Shown here piece after piece: positions 39,020 through 47,497 of a DNA stretch of 64,000 nt. The notes beneath the pieces were generated by a model. The model was not told where the DNA came from. It saw only the letters and a list, made by a program, of their open reading frames with translations, and searched no databases. Position numbers and translations under genes: made by a program. The stretch comes from Variovorax boronicumulans. Lineage in GTDB: Bacteria > Pseudomonadota > Gammaproteobacteria > Burkholderiales > Burkholderiaceae_C. The stretch lies in contig NZ_JAUSSG010000007.1 of assembly GCF_030812215.1 (NCBI RefSeq), positions 62,001 to 126,000 on the forward strand, given 5' to 3'. The stretch's first letter is position 1, and each line of letters begins with the position of its first letter.

Positions 39020-39520
39020 GTGACCTCCCAACTCATCCTCCTCAACCACAACCTCTGGCGCAAAGGCGCAGGCGGCGCCCCGGCCGGCCTCATCGGCCAG
39101 GCGGACACCTTCGCCTATGCGGGCCTCGATCTCAACCTTGCCCAGTTCGCCTCCAGCGCCTTCACCGGCACCAGCTTCACCGCCACGACATTCCAGAACG
39201 CGGGCTGGACCGCCTGCCAGTTCAACGCCTGCATCTTCACCGCGTGCGACTTCCAGAACATCGCCATCACGGGCTGCACTTTCACAGGCTGCACCTTCAG
39301 CAACTCGCAGTTCGGCGCCGCGCAGCTGAGCGGCTGCACCTTCAACCGCTGCACCTGGAACAACCTGGGTTTCGACAACGGCCGCTGGACGCGGGTCGAT
39401 GTGCTGAATTGCAATGGCAACCAGATCCGAGCCGATGGCCTTCGCGGCGAGATGGTCGATTTCACCGGCAGCCATTTCGAGCAGCTCGAGTTCCGCAACG
39501 CGCAAATCAACACGGTCTGA
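39020..39520 (+). CDS. Cysteine-rich pentapeptide-repeat protein
   Basis: Protein of 166 residues built mostly of pentapeptide-like repeats (about 35-155) in which the central residue is Phe or Leu and Cys/Ala/Thr flank it: 'ACQFNACIFTACDFQN', 'GCTFTGCTFSNSQFGAA'. Such repeats form a right-handed beta-helix. Similar proteins accompany VgrG/Rhs genes, where some act as adaptors or tip-associated factors. The function here is unknown. The GTG at 39020 has AGGTGA close upstream. The frame extends to 38867 but that part overlaps the immunity gene. GC content returns to the genomic level here. Confidence 0.8.
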   Translation: MTSQLILLNHNLWRKGAGGAPAGLIGQADTFAYAGLDLNLAQFASSAFTGTSFTATTFQNAGWTACQFNACIFTACDFQNIAITGCTFTGCTFSNSQFGAAQLSGCTFNRCTWNNLGFDNGRWTRVDVLNCNGNQIRADGLRGEMVDFTGSHFEQLEFRNAQINTV

Positions 39521-39550
39521 CGCGGCTTGCGCAGCCGCCTGGCCGACCGG

Positions 39551-40465
39551 TCAGTCCTTGTCCGCAAAACTGTCGAACAACAACCCGCGCAGCCACTGGT
39601 TCCCAGGATCGCGGTGCACCTTCGCGTGCCAGAACAGGTTGATCGCGATCTGCGGCAGTGCCACCGGGTGAGGGCGCCACACGAGGCCGAAGGGCTCGGC
39701 GATGCTCTCGGCGAGGCGCTCGGGCACGGTCGCGATCATTTCGCTCGAACGCAGGATGTGGCCGATCGCCACGAAGTGCGGCACCTTCAGGCGAATGCGC
39801 CGGTGGATGCCCTGCGCGGCCATCACGTCGTCGGCCTTGCCGTGGCCCGTGCCGGCGGCCTGCACCAGCACATGGTCGGCGGCGCTGAAGTCCTTGAGCG
39901 ACACGCTGCGCTTGCGTGCGAGCGGATGCGTGCCCGAGAAGAGGCATACATAGCGTTGCAGAAAGAGCCGGCGCTGGAACACGCCCGCCTTCAGCTGCGG
40001 CAGGAGGCCGATGGCGATGTCCACATGGCCGGCTTCGAGCTCGTCGCGCAGGTTGCTTGCGGTGTTGTTGCGCAGCGTGCTGATCGTCACGCCGGGCGCG
40101 GCAACCGAAAGTGCTTCCATCAAGCGGGGCGTGAAGTAGATCTCGCCGATGTCGGTCATCGCGAGCGTGAAGCTGCGCGTGCTCGTGGCGGGGTCGAAAA
40201 CCACCTGCTGGTTGAGCGCGGTGTGCAGCGCGCCCATCGCATAGGCGACCGGCTCGGCCAGCTGCAGCGCGAAGGGCGTGGGCTCCATGCCGCGCGCGGT
40301 GCGCAGGAACAGCTCGTCGCCCAACAGCTTGCGCAAGCGGGCCAATGCATTGCTGATGGCCGGCTGGGAAAGCCCGAGCGATTCGGCCACCGCAGAGACG
40401 CGCTTCTCGGCCAGCATGCGGTCGAACACCAGGAGCAGGTTGAGGTCGATGTCCTTGAGTTGCAT
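39551..40465 (-). CDS. LysR family regulator, NahR/NagR-like
   Basis: LysR-type regulator of 304 residues, most like the NahR/NagR/DntR group of salicylate-responsive activators. It starts 'MQLKDIDLNLLLVFDRMLAE', with the helix-turn-helix 'SAVAESLGLSQPAISNALARL' reading through residues 24-45, then 'LFLRTARGMEPTPFALQLAEP'. It is divergent from the salicylate 5-hydroxylase-like operon, and a NahR/NagR-type box lies 12 bases from its start codon. It most likely activates that operon in response to salicylate or a related aromatic acid. Confidence 0.9.
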   Translation of the reverse strand: MQLKDIDLNLLLVFDRMLAEKRVSAVAESLGLSQPAISNALARLRKLLGDELFLRTARGMEPTPFALQLAEPVAYAMGALHTALNQQVVFDPATSTRSFTLAMTDIGEIYFTPRLMEALSVAAPGVTISTLRNNTASNLRDELEAGHVDIAIGLLPQLKAGVFQRRLFLQRYVCLFSGTHPLARKRSVSLKDFSAADHVLVQAAGTGHGKADDVMAAQGIHRRIRLKVPHFVAIGHILRSSEMIATVPERLAESIAEPFGLVWRPHPVALPQIAINLFWHAKVHRDPGNQWLRGLLFDSFADKD

Positions 40466-40476
40466 GCCGGACCTTT

Positions 40477-40491
40477 ATTCAGATCGGTGAT
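40477..40491. promoter_or_regulatory. NahR/NagR-like LysR binding site
   Basis: ATTCAGATCGGTGAT has the outer bases of the NahR/NagR consensus as I recall it (ATTCA, six variable bases, TGAT). It sits between the divergent LysR gene and the nagAa-like gene. A second partial dyad ACCAA/TTGGT lies at 40503-40518 and may be the activation half-site. Confidence 0.55.
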
Positions 40492-40601
40492 GGAGTCGAT
40501 TCACCAAATTCTATTGGTCAATCTGCAGGGGCCACGCATCATCCGTCCTCGAGAGACAGGCCGGCCTCGACGCCGGCGCCGAAAAAAAGCGAGAGCCCAC
40601 G

Positions 40602-41591
40602 ATGGACCTGCACATTCACCCCCTTGCCCGCACCCTGGAGGTCCGCCCCGGCGCGAACCTGCTGGAAGTGCTGCGCGAACACCATGTGCCGGTGTCGTAC
40701 AGCTGCATGTCGGGGCGCTGCGGCACCTGCCGGTGCAAGGTGGTGTCGGGCCAGGTGCTCGACGCGGGGCAGGACGCGATCCGGCCCGACGGGCAAGGCG
40801 AGCGATACGTGCTGGCCTGCCAGAGCACGCTGACCGAAAGCTGCACCATCGAGATCCCCGAGCCCGACGAGGTGGTGGTGCATCCGGCGCGCATCCTGAA
40901 GGCGACGGTCACGGGCATCGACGTGCTCACGCACGACATCCGCCGCCTGCGGCTCAAGCCTAACAAGCCGCTGGAGTTTTCCCCCGGGCAGTACGCGCAG
41001 CTGCAGTTCGCGCCCGATCTGGCTCGGCCGTATTCGATGGCCGGCTTGAGCCGCGATGCGGAACTCGAATTCCATGTGCGCAAGGTGCCCGGCGGGCGCG
41101 TGACGGCGCACATCTTCGAGCAACTGCGCATCGGCGATGCTGTGCGGGTGAGCGGGCCGCTCGGCACCGCGTACCTGAGAACGAAGCACCGCGGGCCGAT
41201 GCTCTGCGCTGCGGGCGGTACGGGCCTCGCGCCGATTCTTTCGATCGTGCGCGGCGCCATCGCGGGCGGGCTGATGCAGCCGATCCATCTGTACCTCGGC
41301 GTGCGCTCCGATGCGGACGTGTACGGCCTCGCCGAACTGCGTGAACTGCAGGCGCAGCACCCGGGCCTGAAGGTGCACGTGGTGGTCGTCACGGGTCCCG
41401 CGCACGAGGGGCAGCGGCTGGGCCTCATCACCGATGCCATCCGTGCCGACTGGCCCGGCAGCCTCGATGGCTGGCGCGCGTACCTCTGCGGCTCGCCGCC
41501 GATGGTCGAGGCCGCGACGCAACTGGTGCGCGCCCGCGGCCTCGCGCCGGAGCAGACCCATGCCGATGCCTTCTACCTGCAAGGCACCTGA
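40602..41591 (+). CDS. nagAa: Ring-hydroxylating oxygenase ferredoxin reductase, NagAa-like
   Basis: Electron-transfer reductase of a Rieske oxygenase, 329 residues. The N-terminal plant-type [2Fe-2S] domain has Cys35, Cys40, Cys43 and Cys73 ('SCMSGRCGTCRCK', 'LACQST'). The C-terminal part has the FAD site 'RPYSMAGL' and NAD site 'GGTGLAPILSIV', ending in 'YLCGSPPMVEAA'. It passes electrons from NAD(P)H through the Rieske ferredoxin (43380) to the oxygenase. The first gene of the operon, in the same order as nagAa-nagG-nagH-nagAb of Ralstonia sp. U2. Confidence 0.88.
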   Translation: MDLHIHPLARTLEVRPGANLLEVLREHHVPVSYSCMSGRCGTCRCKVVSGQVLDAGQDAIRPDGQGERYVLACQSTLTESCTIEIPEPDEVVVHPARILKATVTGIDVLTHDIRRLRLKPNKPLEFSPGQYAQLQFAPDLARPYSMAGLSRDAELEFHVRKVPGGRVTAHIFEQLRIGDAVRVSGPLGTAYLRTKHRGPMLCAAGGTGLAPILSIVRGAIAGGLMQPIHLYLGVRSDADVYGLAELRELQAQHPGLKVHVVVVTGPAHEGQRLGLITDAIRADWPGSLDGWRAYLCGSPPMVEAATQLVRARGLAPEQTHADAFYLQGT

Positions 41592-41618
41592 AGAACCCAC
41601 AAGACAAGGAGACCCGCG

Positions 41619-42878
41619 ATGACCACGCCACCCGTGTTCCCCATCGAACTGCACTGGGAGAGCGAGAAGACCAGCCGCATTCCCTTCATGGCCTACACCG
41701 ACGAAGCGCTGCACAAGAAGGAGCTGCAGCGCTTCTTCTACGAAAAGCACTGGTGCTACGTCGGCCTGGAAGCCGAGATTCCGAACCCGGGCGACTTCAA
41801 GCGCACGGCTATCGGCGAGCGCTCGGTCGTCATGTCGCGCGACGAAGAGGGCGCGATCCATGTGTTCGAGAACGTCTGCGCGCACCGCGGCATGCAGTTC
41901 TGCCGCGAGCGCCATGGCAACAAAAAGGAGTTCGTCTGCCCGTATCACCAGTGGAACTACACGCTCAAGGGCGACCTGCAGGGCGTGCCGTTCCGCCGTG
42001 GCGTGAAGCAGGACGGCAAGGTCCACGGCGGCATGCCGGCCGACTTCAAGACCGAGGAACACGGGCTCAACAAGCTCAAGGTGGCGTCGCGCGGCGGCGT
42101 GGTGTTCGCGTCGTTCGACCATGAGGTCGAGTCGTTCGAGGACTTCCTCGGCCCCGACATCCTTCACTACTTCGACCGCCTCTTCGACGGCCGCAAGCTC
42201 ACCATCCTCGGCTACAGCCGGCAGCGCATTCCGGGCAACTGGAAGCTGATGCAGGAGAACATCAAGGACCCGTACCACCCGGGCCTCCTGCACACCTGGT
42301 TCGTGACCTTCGGGCTCTGGCGCGCGGACAACAAGTCGGAGCTCAAGATGGACGCGCGCAGCCGCCACGCCGCGATGATCTCCACGCGCGGCAATGCGGG
42401 CAAGGCCGCGCAGGTGACGCAGGTCGCGAGCTTCAAGGAGAGCATGCAGCTGAAGGACCCGCGCTTCCTGGACATCGTGCCCGAGCCCTGGTGGGGCGGG
42501 CCGACGGCGGTGATGATGACGCTGTTCCCGAGCCTCATCCTGCAGCAGCAGGTCAACAGCGTGTCGACGCGGCACATCCAGCCGGTGGGGCACGACGCCT
42601 TCGATTTCGTGTGGACGCATTTCGGCTTCGAGGACGACACGGAAGAGATGACGCAGCGGCGTCTGCGCCAGGCCAACCTGTTCGGGCCCGCGGGCTTCGT
42701 CTCCGCCGACGACGGCGAGGTCATCGAGTTCTCGCAGGAAGGCTTCGAGCAGAAGCCCTACCACCGCACGCTCGCCGAACTGGGCGGCCGCGAGGTCGAG
42801 AACACCGACCACATGGTGACCGAGACGCTCATCCGCGGCATGTACCGCTACTGGCGCGAAGTGATGGAGGCGGCATGA
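41619..42878 (+). CDS. nagG: Salicylate 5-hydroxylase large (alpha) subunit, NagG-like
   Basis: Catalytic subunit of a Rieske non-heme iron oxygenase, 419 residues. The Rieske ligands are Cys87-His89 ('NVCAHRGMQFC') and Cys107-His110 ('FVCPYHQWNYT'). The mononuclear iron site has Asp217, His220 and His225 ('DPYHPGLLHTW'). Long stretches such as 'RRGVKQDGKVHGGMP' and 'RQANLFGPAGFVSADDGEV' match NagG of Ralstonia sp. U2 as I remember it, so hydroxylation of salicylate to gentisate is the best prediction. Anthranilate or another hydroxybenzoate is possible. Stop overlaps the small-subunit start. Confidence 0.9.
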   Translation: MTTPPVFPIELHWESEKTSRIPFMAYTDEALHKKELQRFFYEKHWCYVGLEAEIPNPGDFKRTAIGERSVVMSRDEEGAIHVFENVCAHRGMQFCRERHGNKKEFVCPYHQWNYTLKGDLQGVPFRRGVKQDGKVHGGMPADFKTEEHGLNKLKVASRGGVVFASFDHEVESFEDFLGPDILHYFDRLFDGRKLTILGYSRQRIPGNWKLMQENIKDPYHPGLLHTWFVTFGLWRADNKSELKMDARSRHAAMISTRGNAGKAAQVTQVASFKESMQLKDPRFLDIVPEPWWGGPTAVMMTLFPSLILQQQVNSVSTRHIQPVGHDAFDFVWTHFGFEDDTEEMTQRRLRQANLFGPAGFVSADDGEVIEFSQEGFEQKPYHRTLAELGGREVENTDHMVTETLIRGMYRYWREVMEAA

Positions 42879-43360
42879 CGAAGAAGCTCGACGCCGACGC
42901 GTACCTCGAACTGGCCGGGCTCTATGCGGCCTACGCCCATGCGGTCGATTCGGGCCAGTGGGACCTGTGGCCCGCGTTCTTCATCGAGGAATGCAGCTAC
43001 CGCCTGCAGCCGCGCGAGAACCACGAACGCAAGCTGCCGCTGGCCACGCTGTCGTTCGAGAGCCGGGGCATGCTGGAAGACCGGGTCTACGGGATCAAGG
43101 AGACGCTGTTCCATGACCCGTATTACCAGCGGCATGTCGTTGGTCTTCCTGTGGTGCACAAGGTCGATGGCGACGGCGCGATTTACAGCGAAGCCAACTA
43201 CGCGGTGTTCCGCACCAAGCTCGATGGGCCTTCGACCGTATTCAACGTCGGCCGCTACATCGACAAGGTCGTGCCCACGCCCGAAGGCCTGAAGTTCGCC
43301 TCGCGCCTGTGCGTCTTCGACAGCGAAATGATCCCGAACTCCATCATCTACCCCATCTGA
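42875..43360 (+). CDS. nagH: Salicylate 5-hydroxylase small (beta) subunit, NagH-like
   Basis: Beta subunit of the ring-hydroxylating oxygenase, 161 residues, the length I recall for NagH. SnoaL/NTF2-like fold features are seen in 'YLELAGLYAAYAHAVDSGQW' and 'RYIDKVVPTPEGLKFASRL'. Starts with ATGA overlap on the alpha-subunit stop; the longer open frame to 42491 is a shadow of nagG. It has no cofactor and stabilises the alpha subunit oligomer. Confidence 0.88.
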   Translation: MTKKLDADAYLELAGLYAAYAHAVDSGQWDLWPAFFIEECSYRLQPRENHERKLPLATLSFESRGMLEDRVYGIKETLFHDPYYQRHVVGLPVVHKVDGDGAIYSEANYAVFRTKLDGPSTVFNVGRYIDKVVPTPEGLKFASRLCVFDSEMIPNSIIYPI

Positions 43361-43379
43361 GACGCGAAGGACAAACGAC

Positions 43380-43700
43380 ATGAACACGATGACATGGATC
43401 GACGCCGCCGCGGTCGACGACGTTCCCGCCGACGACGTGGTGGGCATCGAGGTGCAGGGCCGCGACATCGCCCTCTACGGCACCGAGGACGGCATCCACG
43501 CGACCGACAACATCTGCACGCACGGGCATGCGCGGCTGTGCGATGGCTTTCTCGAAGGGCACGAGATCGAATGTCCGCTGCACCAGGGGCGCTTCGACGT
43601 GCGCACGGGCAAGGCGATGTGCGCGCCGCTGACGGAAGACCTGCGCAGCTATCCGGTGAAGATCGAGGGCGGGCGGGTGTTCCTGGCGTTCGAGGCGTAG
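43380..43700 (+). CDS. nagAb: Rieske [2Fe-2S] ferredoxin, NagAb-like
   Basis: Rieske ferredoxin of 106 residues carrying electrons between the NagAa-like reductase and the oxygenase. The cluster ligands are Cys46-His48 ('NICTHGHARLC') and Cys65-His68 ('IECPLHQGRFD'). Last gene of the four-gene oxygenase operon, 19 bases after nagH. The gentisate-cleavage genes (nagI, nagK, nagL) are not in the window. Confidence 0.9.
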   Translation: MNTMTWIDAAAVDDVPADDVVGIEVQGRDIALYGTEDGIHATDNICTHGHARLCDGFLEGHEIECPLHQGRFDVRTGKAMCAPLTEDLRSYPVKIEGGRVFLAFEA

Positions 43701-43792
43701 CGGCCATCTGTTGCGCCTCTTGTCCACGCGATCTGTATCTGTTTTTCCCGCGCTCGGTTGGCGACAATGGCCCCCCGTTTCATGGAACACAT

Positions 43793-44287
43793 ATGACGAC
43801 AGCGCCAAGCCGAGACCAGATTGCCGACCAGATTGCCGCCGAGCTGGGCCACAGCTTCGCCGGAGAGATGCTTGCGGGCGGGCACTACGTGCCCATCGTG
43901 CGCGATGGCCGCACGCTCTACACCAGCGGGCAGGTGCCGCGCGTGGGGACGACGGTGGTCGTCACAGGCCGCGTGGGCGATGCGGTGTCGCTGGAAAAGG
44001 CGCGCGAAGGCGCACAGATCTGCGCGCTGCGCTGCCTCACGCTGCTGCGCCGCGAGCTCGGTTCGCTCGACGGCGTGGAGAAGGTGCTGCGCGTGGGCGT
44101 GTTCATCCAGTGCACGGCGGAGTTCACGCAGCAAAGCGAAGTGGCGGATGCGGCCTCCGACCTGCTGCACCGGGTTTTCGGCGATGCCGGGGTGCATGTG
44201 CGTACGGCGGTCGGCGTCTACCAACTGCCCAAGAACGCGAGTGTCGAGCTGGAGATGACGGTCGCGGCCAAGGACAGCAAAGCCTGA
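43793..44287 (+). CDS. RidA family protein (YjgF/YER057c/UK114)
   Basis: RidA-fold protein of 164 residues, longer than the usual 130 because of an N-terminal extension. RidA proteins hydrolyse reactive enamine/imine intermediates. Motifs include 'LYTSGQVPRVGTTVVVTGRVG' and the C-terminal 'RTAVGVYQLPKNASVELEMTV'; this is the long subfamily with Val-Gly-Val-Tyr, in which the arginine of canonical RidA is not obvious. The frame upstream to 43394 is a shadow. GACAAT lies 24 bases before the ATG. It is convergent with the DinB-like gene. Confidence 0.85.
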   Translation: MTTAPSRDQIADQIAAELGHSFAGEMLAGGHYVPIVRDGRTLYTSGQVPRVGTTVVVTGRVGDAVSLEKAREGAQICALRCLTLLRRELGSLDGVEKVLRVGVFIQCTAEFTQQSEVADAASDLLHRVFGDAGVHVRTAVGVYQLPKNASVELEMTVAAKDSKA

Positions 44288-44290
44288 GGC

Positions 44291-44821
44291 CTACGCGGCC
44301 TGCAGCCGACCCTGTCCCTGCAGCCGGCGCGACGGGGCGGTGCTGTGCAGGTACACCGCGAAGGTGTCCCACGGCAGGCCCACCGCGTGCTGCCGCATGA
44401 GCCGCCCGACCTCGCCGCGGTGGTAGCCGCCGTGCGTGACCACATGGCCCAGCATTTCCTCGCGCGTCATGAAGCCCTTGTCGCCATCGGTGAAGCTGAA
44501 GGGCACCGATTCGGCCAGCTGCTCGGGCGTCGCGGTCTCGATGTAGTCGAGGTACCAGCGGTCGAGCCTGGCAACGGCGGCGCGAAGGTCCCGCAGCGAC
44601 GGCGTATCGGGCGTGTTGTCCGCTGCAAAGCCGTGCGGCTTGCCGGTGAGATGGGCCGCGAAGATCTGGTCCACCACGTGGCAGTGGTTCATGAGGCGAA
44701 TGGCATCGTGCCGCGCGTCCTGGTGTCGCTCCGGATCGAAGCCTTCCATCTTTTCGAGCAGTTCGTCGTTGGCCCAGGCGCGGTAGCCGAAGAGGGTGCG
44801 AAGCAATGAGAGAGAGCTCAT
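44291..44821 (-). CDS. DinB family protein
   Basis: Four-helix DinB-like protein, 176 residues. Its metal-binding histidines are spread as 'MNHCHVVDQIFAAHL' and 'GHVVTHGGYHRGEVG', typical of the DinB/YfiT fold (metal-dependent, sometimes thiol-linked). 'TREEMLGHVVTHGGYHRG' is the best recognised segment. Function unknown; relatives include mycothiol- or bacillithiol-dependent enzymes. The start at 44821 fits AGGA upstream, an ATG at 44854 is less likely. It ends 4 bases from the RidA stop. Confidence 0.85.
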   Translation of the reverse strand: MSSLSLLRTLFGYRAWANDELLEKMEGFDPERHQDARHDAIRLMNHCHVVDQIFAAHLTGKPHGFAADNTPDTPSLRDLRAAVARLDRWYLDYIETATPEQLAESVPFSFTDGDKGFMTREEMLGHVVTHGGYHRGEVGRLMRQHAVGLPWDTFAVYLHSTAPSRRLQGQGRLQAA

Positions 44822-44877
44822 GACCGGGTGTTCCTGTGGGGGAGGCGCGGCCATGCTACGTGAATAGGATTTCCTGT

Positions 44878-45957
44878 CTACCCCGAACGCGCTTGCAGAT
44901 CGACGATGTCCCGCGCGAGCGAGGCGATGGTCAGCGGCGCGCAGCCTTCGGCGTTGTTGCTCACGGTGACGAAGGCGTTCTGGCCCGCGCGCGTGGTGCC
45001 GGCAATCACCTTGGCGAGCGCCGCGCGCGTCTCGGGGTCGGGGTCGACGATCTTGTCGAACGGGCCGTAGAGTTTTTCCGCGTCCTCATAACCGAAGCGG
45101 CCATGCCGGCGATGCAGGTTCCAGCGGCACACCAGGGGTCCGGGCCACAGCGCGCGAAGCATCGGCAACTGGTCTTCGATCGGCGGCATCTTGGCGTGCA
45201 GGCCCATGCAGAAGGTCGCGCCCACGCTGCGCAGCATGTCGGCGAAGGCGGGGCAGAGCAGTTGCGGGTCGCGCACCTCGACAGCGATGACGGCGTCGGG
45301 CGCGGTTTGCTTGAGGCCGGGCAGTGCTTCGAGCATTTCGCCGATGCGCGCGAGCAGGGCGGGCTGGTCGGCGAGCAGTTGCGAAGGGATCGGGCTCAAC
45401 TGGAACACCAGCGCGCCGATGCGGTCGCCCAGGCCTTCGAGGGCGGGCTGCACGAATTCCTGGATCGCGATCTCGCTGTTGAGGAAGACGGGGTTGACCT
45501 GCGTGCCGCGGCCGCTTTCGTCGCGCACGGTGGCGTCGGTCACCAGGCTCGGCGCCTTCACCACGAAGCGGAAATCGGCGGGGACCATGGCCGCGTAGCG
45601 GGCGTACTGGCTCGCGGTGAGGGCGCGGTAGAAGTTGCGGTCCAGGCTCACGGTGCGGAACAGCGGATGCTGCGCCAGCGCGGAGAGGCCATTCCTGGAG
45701 AGCACGGTCTCGGCATAGTCGCCGTCCCACACGAGGTTGGCCCAACCGGGGTAGCTCCATGACGAGGTGCCCAGGCGCAGGTTGGGCGAGAGCGCCGAGG
45801 CCAGCTCGACGAGCGCCGGGTCGGCCGGCGCCGGGGCCACGGTGGCGCCGCGCGACTTCTTCTTTGCGGGCGGCTCGGCTTCCGGTGGCGGCGGGGCCGC
45901 GGACGCCTCTTGCGGGCGCGGAAGGTCGGGAAAGAGGGAGTCCTGTACGTCGCTCAT
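44878..45957 (-). CDS. DUF72 (YecE-like) domain protein
   Basis: TIM-barrel-like protein of the DUF72/YecE family, 359 residues. It begins with a disordered, proline-rich extension of about 60 residues (AAPPPPEAEPPAKKKSRG), then the conserved 'LRLGTSSWSYPGW', 'FRFVVKAPSLVTD', 'ALVFQLSPIPSQLL' and 'CRWNLHRRHGRFGY'. Function is not established. The start at 45957 is chosen because the longer frame up to 46203 overlaps the divergent histidine kinase. Divergent promoter space to the kinase gene is only 61 bases. Confidence 0.85.
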   Translation of the reverse strand: MSDVQDSLFPDLPRPQEASAAPPPPEAEPPAKKKSRGATVAPAPADPALVELASALSPNLRLGTSSWSYPGWANLVWDGDYAETVLSRNGLSALAQHPLFRTVSLDRNFYRALTASQYARYAAMVPADFRFVVKAPSLVTDATVRDESGRGTQVNPVFLNSEIAIQEFVQPALEGLGDRIGALVFQLSPIPSQLLADQPALLARIGEMLEALPGLKQTAPDAVIAVEVRDPQLLCPAFADMLRSVGATFCMGLHAKMPPIEDQLPMLRALWPGPLVCRWNLHRRHGRFGYEDAEKLYGPFDKIVDPDPETRAALAKVIAGTTRAGQNAFVTVSNNAEGCAPLTIASLARDIVDLQARSG

Positions 45958-46018
45958 GCTGGGGCCGCATTCTCGGCCAACATCGAGGCGCCTCGCAGCG
46001 GCGGGCACAATCCGCGCC

Positions 46019-47497
46019 ATGAAACAGTGGTTGCGCTCGCAGGGTGGTTGGTGGCTGGCATGGCTGGTCCTCACGGCCGCGGGCGCGGTGTGGCTGGCGC
46101 GCGCGGAGCTCGCGCAACTGCAGCAGGACTTCGAGACCGACGCGCGCATCGCGCACCGGCTCATGAGCCAGCAGGTGGTGCAGTACGACGCGGTGCTCGC
46201 CACGCTCGCGCTGCTGGAGCCCGGCGCCGATGCCGGGCAGCCGGAGCAGCGCCTGCCCTCCGTGTACGCGTCGATCCTGAAGGTGCAGCGGCGGGCGCGC
46301 GACGAGGCATGGCCCGATCAAAAGCACGCCGATGCGCTGGCCGCCGCGGAGGCCAGGTCGCGCAGCCAGCAGCGCGCGGAACTCGCATCGCTCGACCTCG
46401 CGCACGGCCGCTACCAGCTTGTGATGGGCGCCACGCCTTCCAGCTATGCGCTCGAAATCGACCTGGCCGGCTCCGTGCCGTGGCGCGACTGGCCAATGAA
46501 TCCGCAGACGAGCCCGGTGCGGTTGAGCTTGCAGCGGGATGGGCAACAACTGGTGCTGCAGCCCGGCCGGTCGGGCGAGGGCGGCTGGCGCTTCGGTCTC
46601 GCCAAGGCACTCGCGTCCCCGAGCCAGCCCTTCGATCTGGTGGCGGAGCGGCAGGTCGGCTGGGGCGAACTGCCGTGGCGCAGCATCGCCGGATGGGCCG
46701 TGGCGATGGCGGTGTTGATGGCCGGCTTGTGGATGGCGCAGCGGCAGCGCATCGCACGCCGCCGCGCCGAAGAACTGCTGCGGCTCGGGCAGGTCGCGCG
46801 GCTCAACGCGTTGGGCGAGCTGTCGGCGGGCCTGGCGCACGAACTGAACCAGCCGCTCACGGCCGTGCTGGCCAATGCGCAGGCCGCGCGCCGCCTGCTC
46901 GACGACGATCCACCCGACCTCGCCACCGCCCGCGACGCCATGGGGCAGGCCGTGGAGCAGGCCCGCCGCGCGGCCGGTGTGGTCGGCCGCCTGCGCCGCG
47001 TGATCGAGCGGCCCGAAGCCGGCGGCGACGTGAAGCCGCTGGTGCTGCAGGAGGTGGTGCGCAGCGCCATGCACCTGCTCGCGCCCGAGTTCGCGCAGCG
47101 CGGCGTCGCTGCCCAGTTCGACGCGGGCGCGCAGGCGCCGGTGCGCGTGCAGGCGGAGGCGGTGGCGCTGGAGCAGATCGTGCACAACCTGCTGATGAAC
47201 GCGCTGCAGGCGCTGGACCTCGTGCCCGCGGCCGAGCGCCGGTTGGTGGTGTCGGTCGGGCGCAACGGGCAGGAGGGCGTGCTGACGGTGACCGACAACG
47301 GCCGCGGCATTGCCCCCGAGGCGATGCCGCGGCTCTTCGAGCCTTTCTTCAGCACGCGCGAGGGCGGCCTCGGCCTGGGCCTGAGCCTCAGCGAGACGCT
47401 GGCGAGCGGCATGGGCGGCAGCCTCGCGGCCGCCAACGCGGCACCGCGCGGCGCGCGCTTCACCTTGCTGCTGCCGCTGGTGGCGCCGTCGACATGA
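46019..47497 (+). CDS. Sensor histidine kinase (FixL/DctB-like)
   Basis: Membrane sensor kinase of 492 residues. A first helix (about 12-30) and a second (about 225-243) enclose a periplasmic sensor domain of about 195 residues with 'VQYDAVLATLALLEPG'. The H-box is 'LSAGLAHELNQPLTAVLANA' with phospho-acceptor His274, followed by the N-box 'LLMNALQALD' and G-boxes 'DNGRGIAP' and 'GLGLGLSLSE'. The ATG at 46019 lies 7 bases after a CACAAT box, so the mRNA may be leaderless. Stop overlaps the response regulator start. Confidence 0.9.
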   Translation: MKQWLRSQGGWWLAWLVLTAAGAVWLARAELAQLQQDFETDARIAHRLMSQQVVQYDAVLATLALLEPGADAGQPEQRLPSVYASILKVQRRARDEAWPDQKHADALAAAEARSRSQQRAELASLDLAHGRYQLVMGATPSSYALEIDLAGSVPWRDWPMNPQTSPVRLSLQRDGQQLVLQPGRSGEGGWRFGLAKALASPSQPFDLVAERQVGWGELPWRSIAGWAVAMAVLMAGLWMAQRQRIARRRAEELLRLGQVARLNALGELSAGLAHELNQPLTAVLANAQAARRLLDDDPPDLATARDAMGQAVEQARRAAGVVGRLRRVIERPEAGGDVKPLVLQEVVRSAMHLLAPEFAQRGVAAQFDAGAQAPVRVQAEAVALEQIVHNLLMNALQALDLVPAAERRLVVSVGRNGQEGVLTVTDNGRGIAPEAMPRLFEPFFSTREGGLGLGLSLSETLASGMGGSLAAANAAPRGARFTLLLPLVAPST

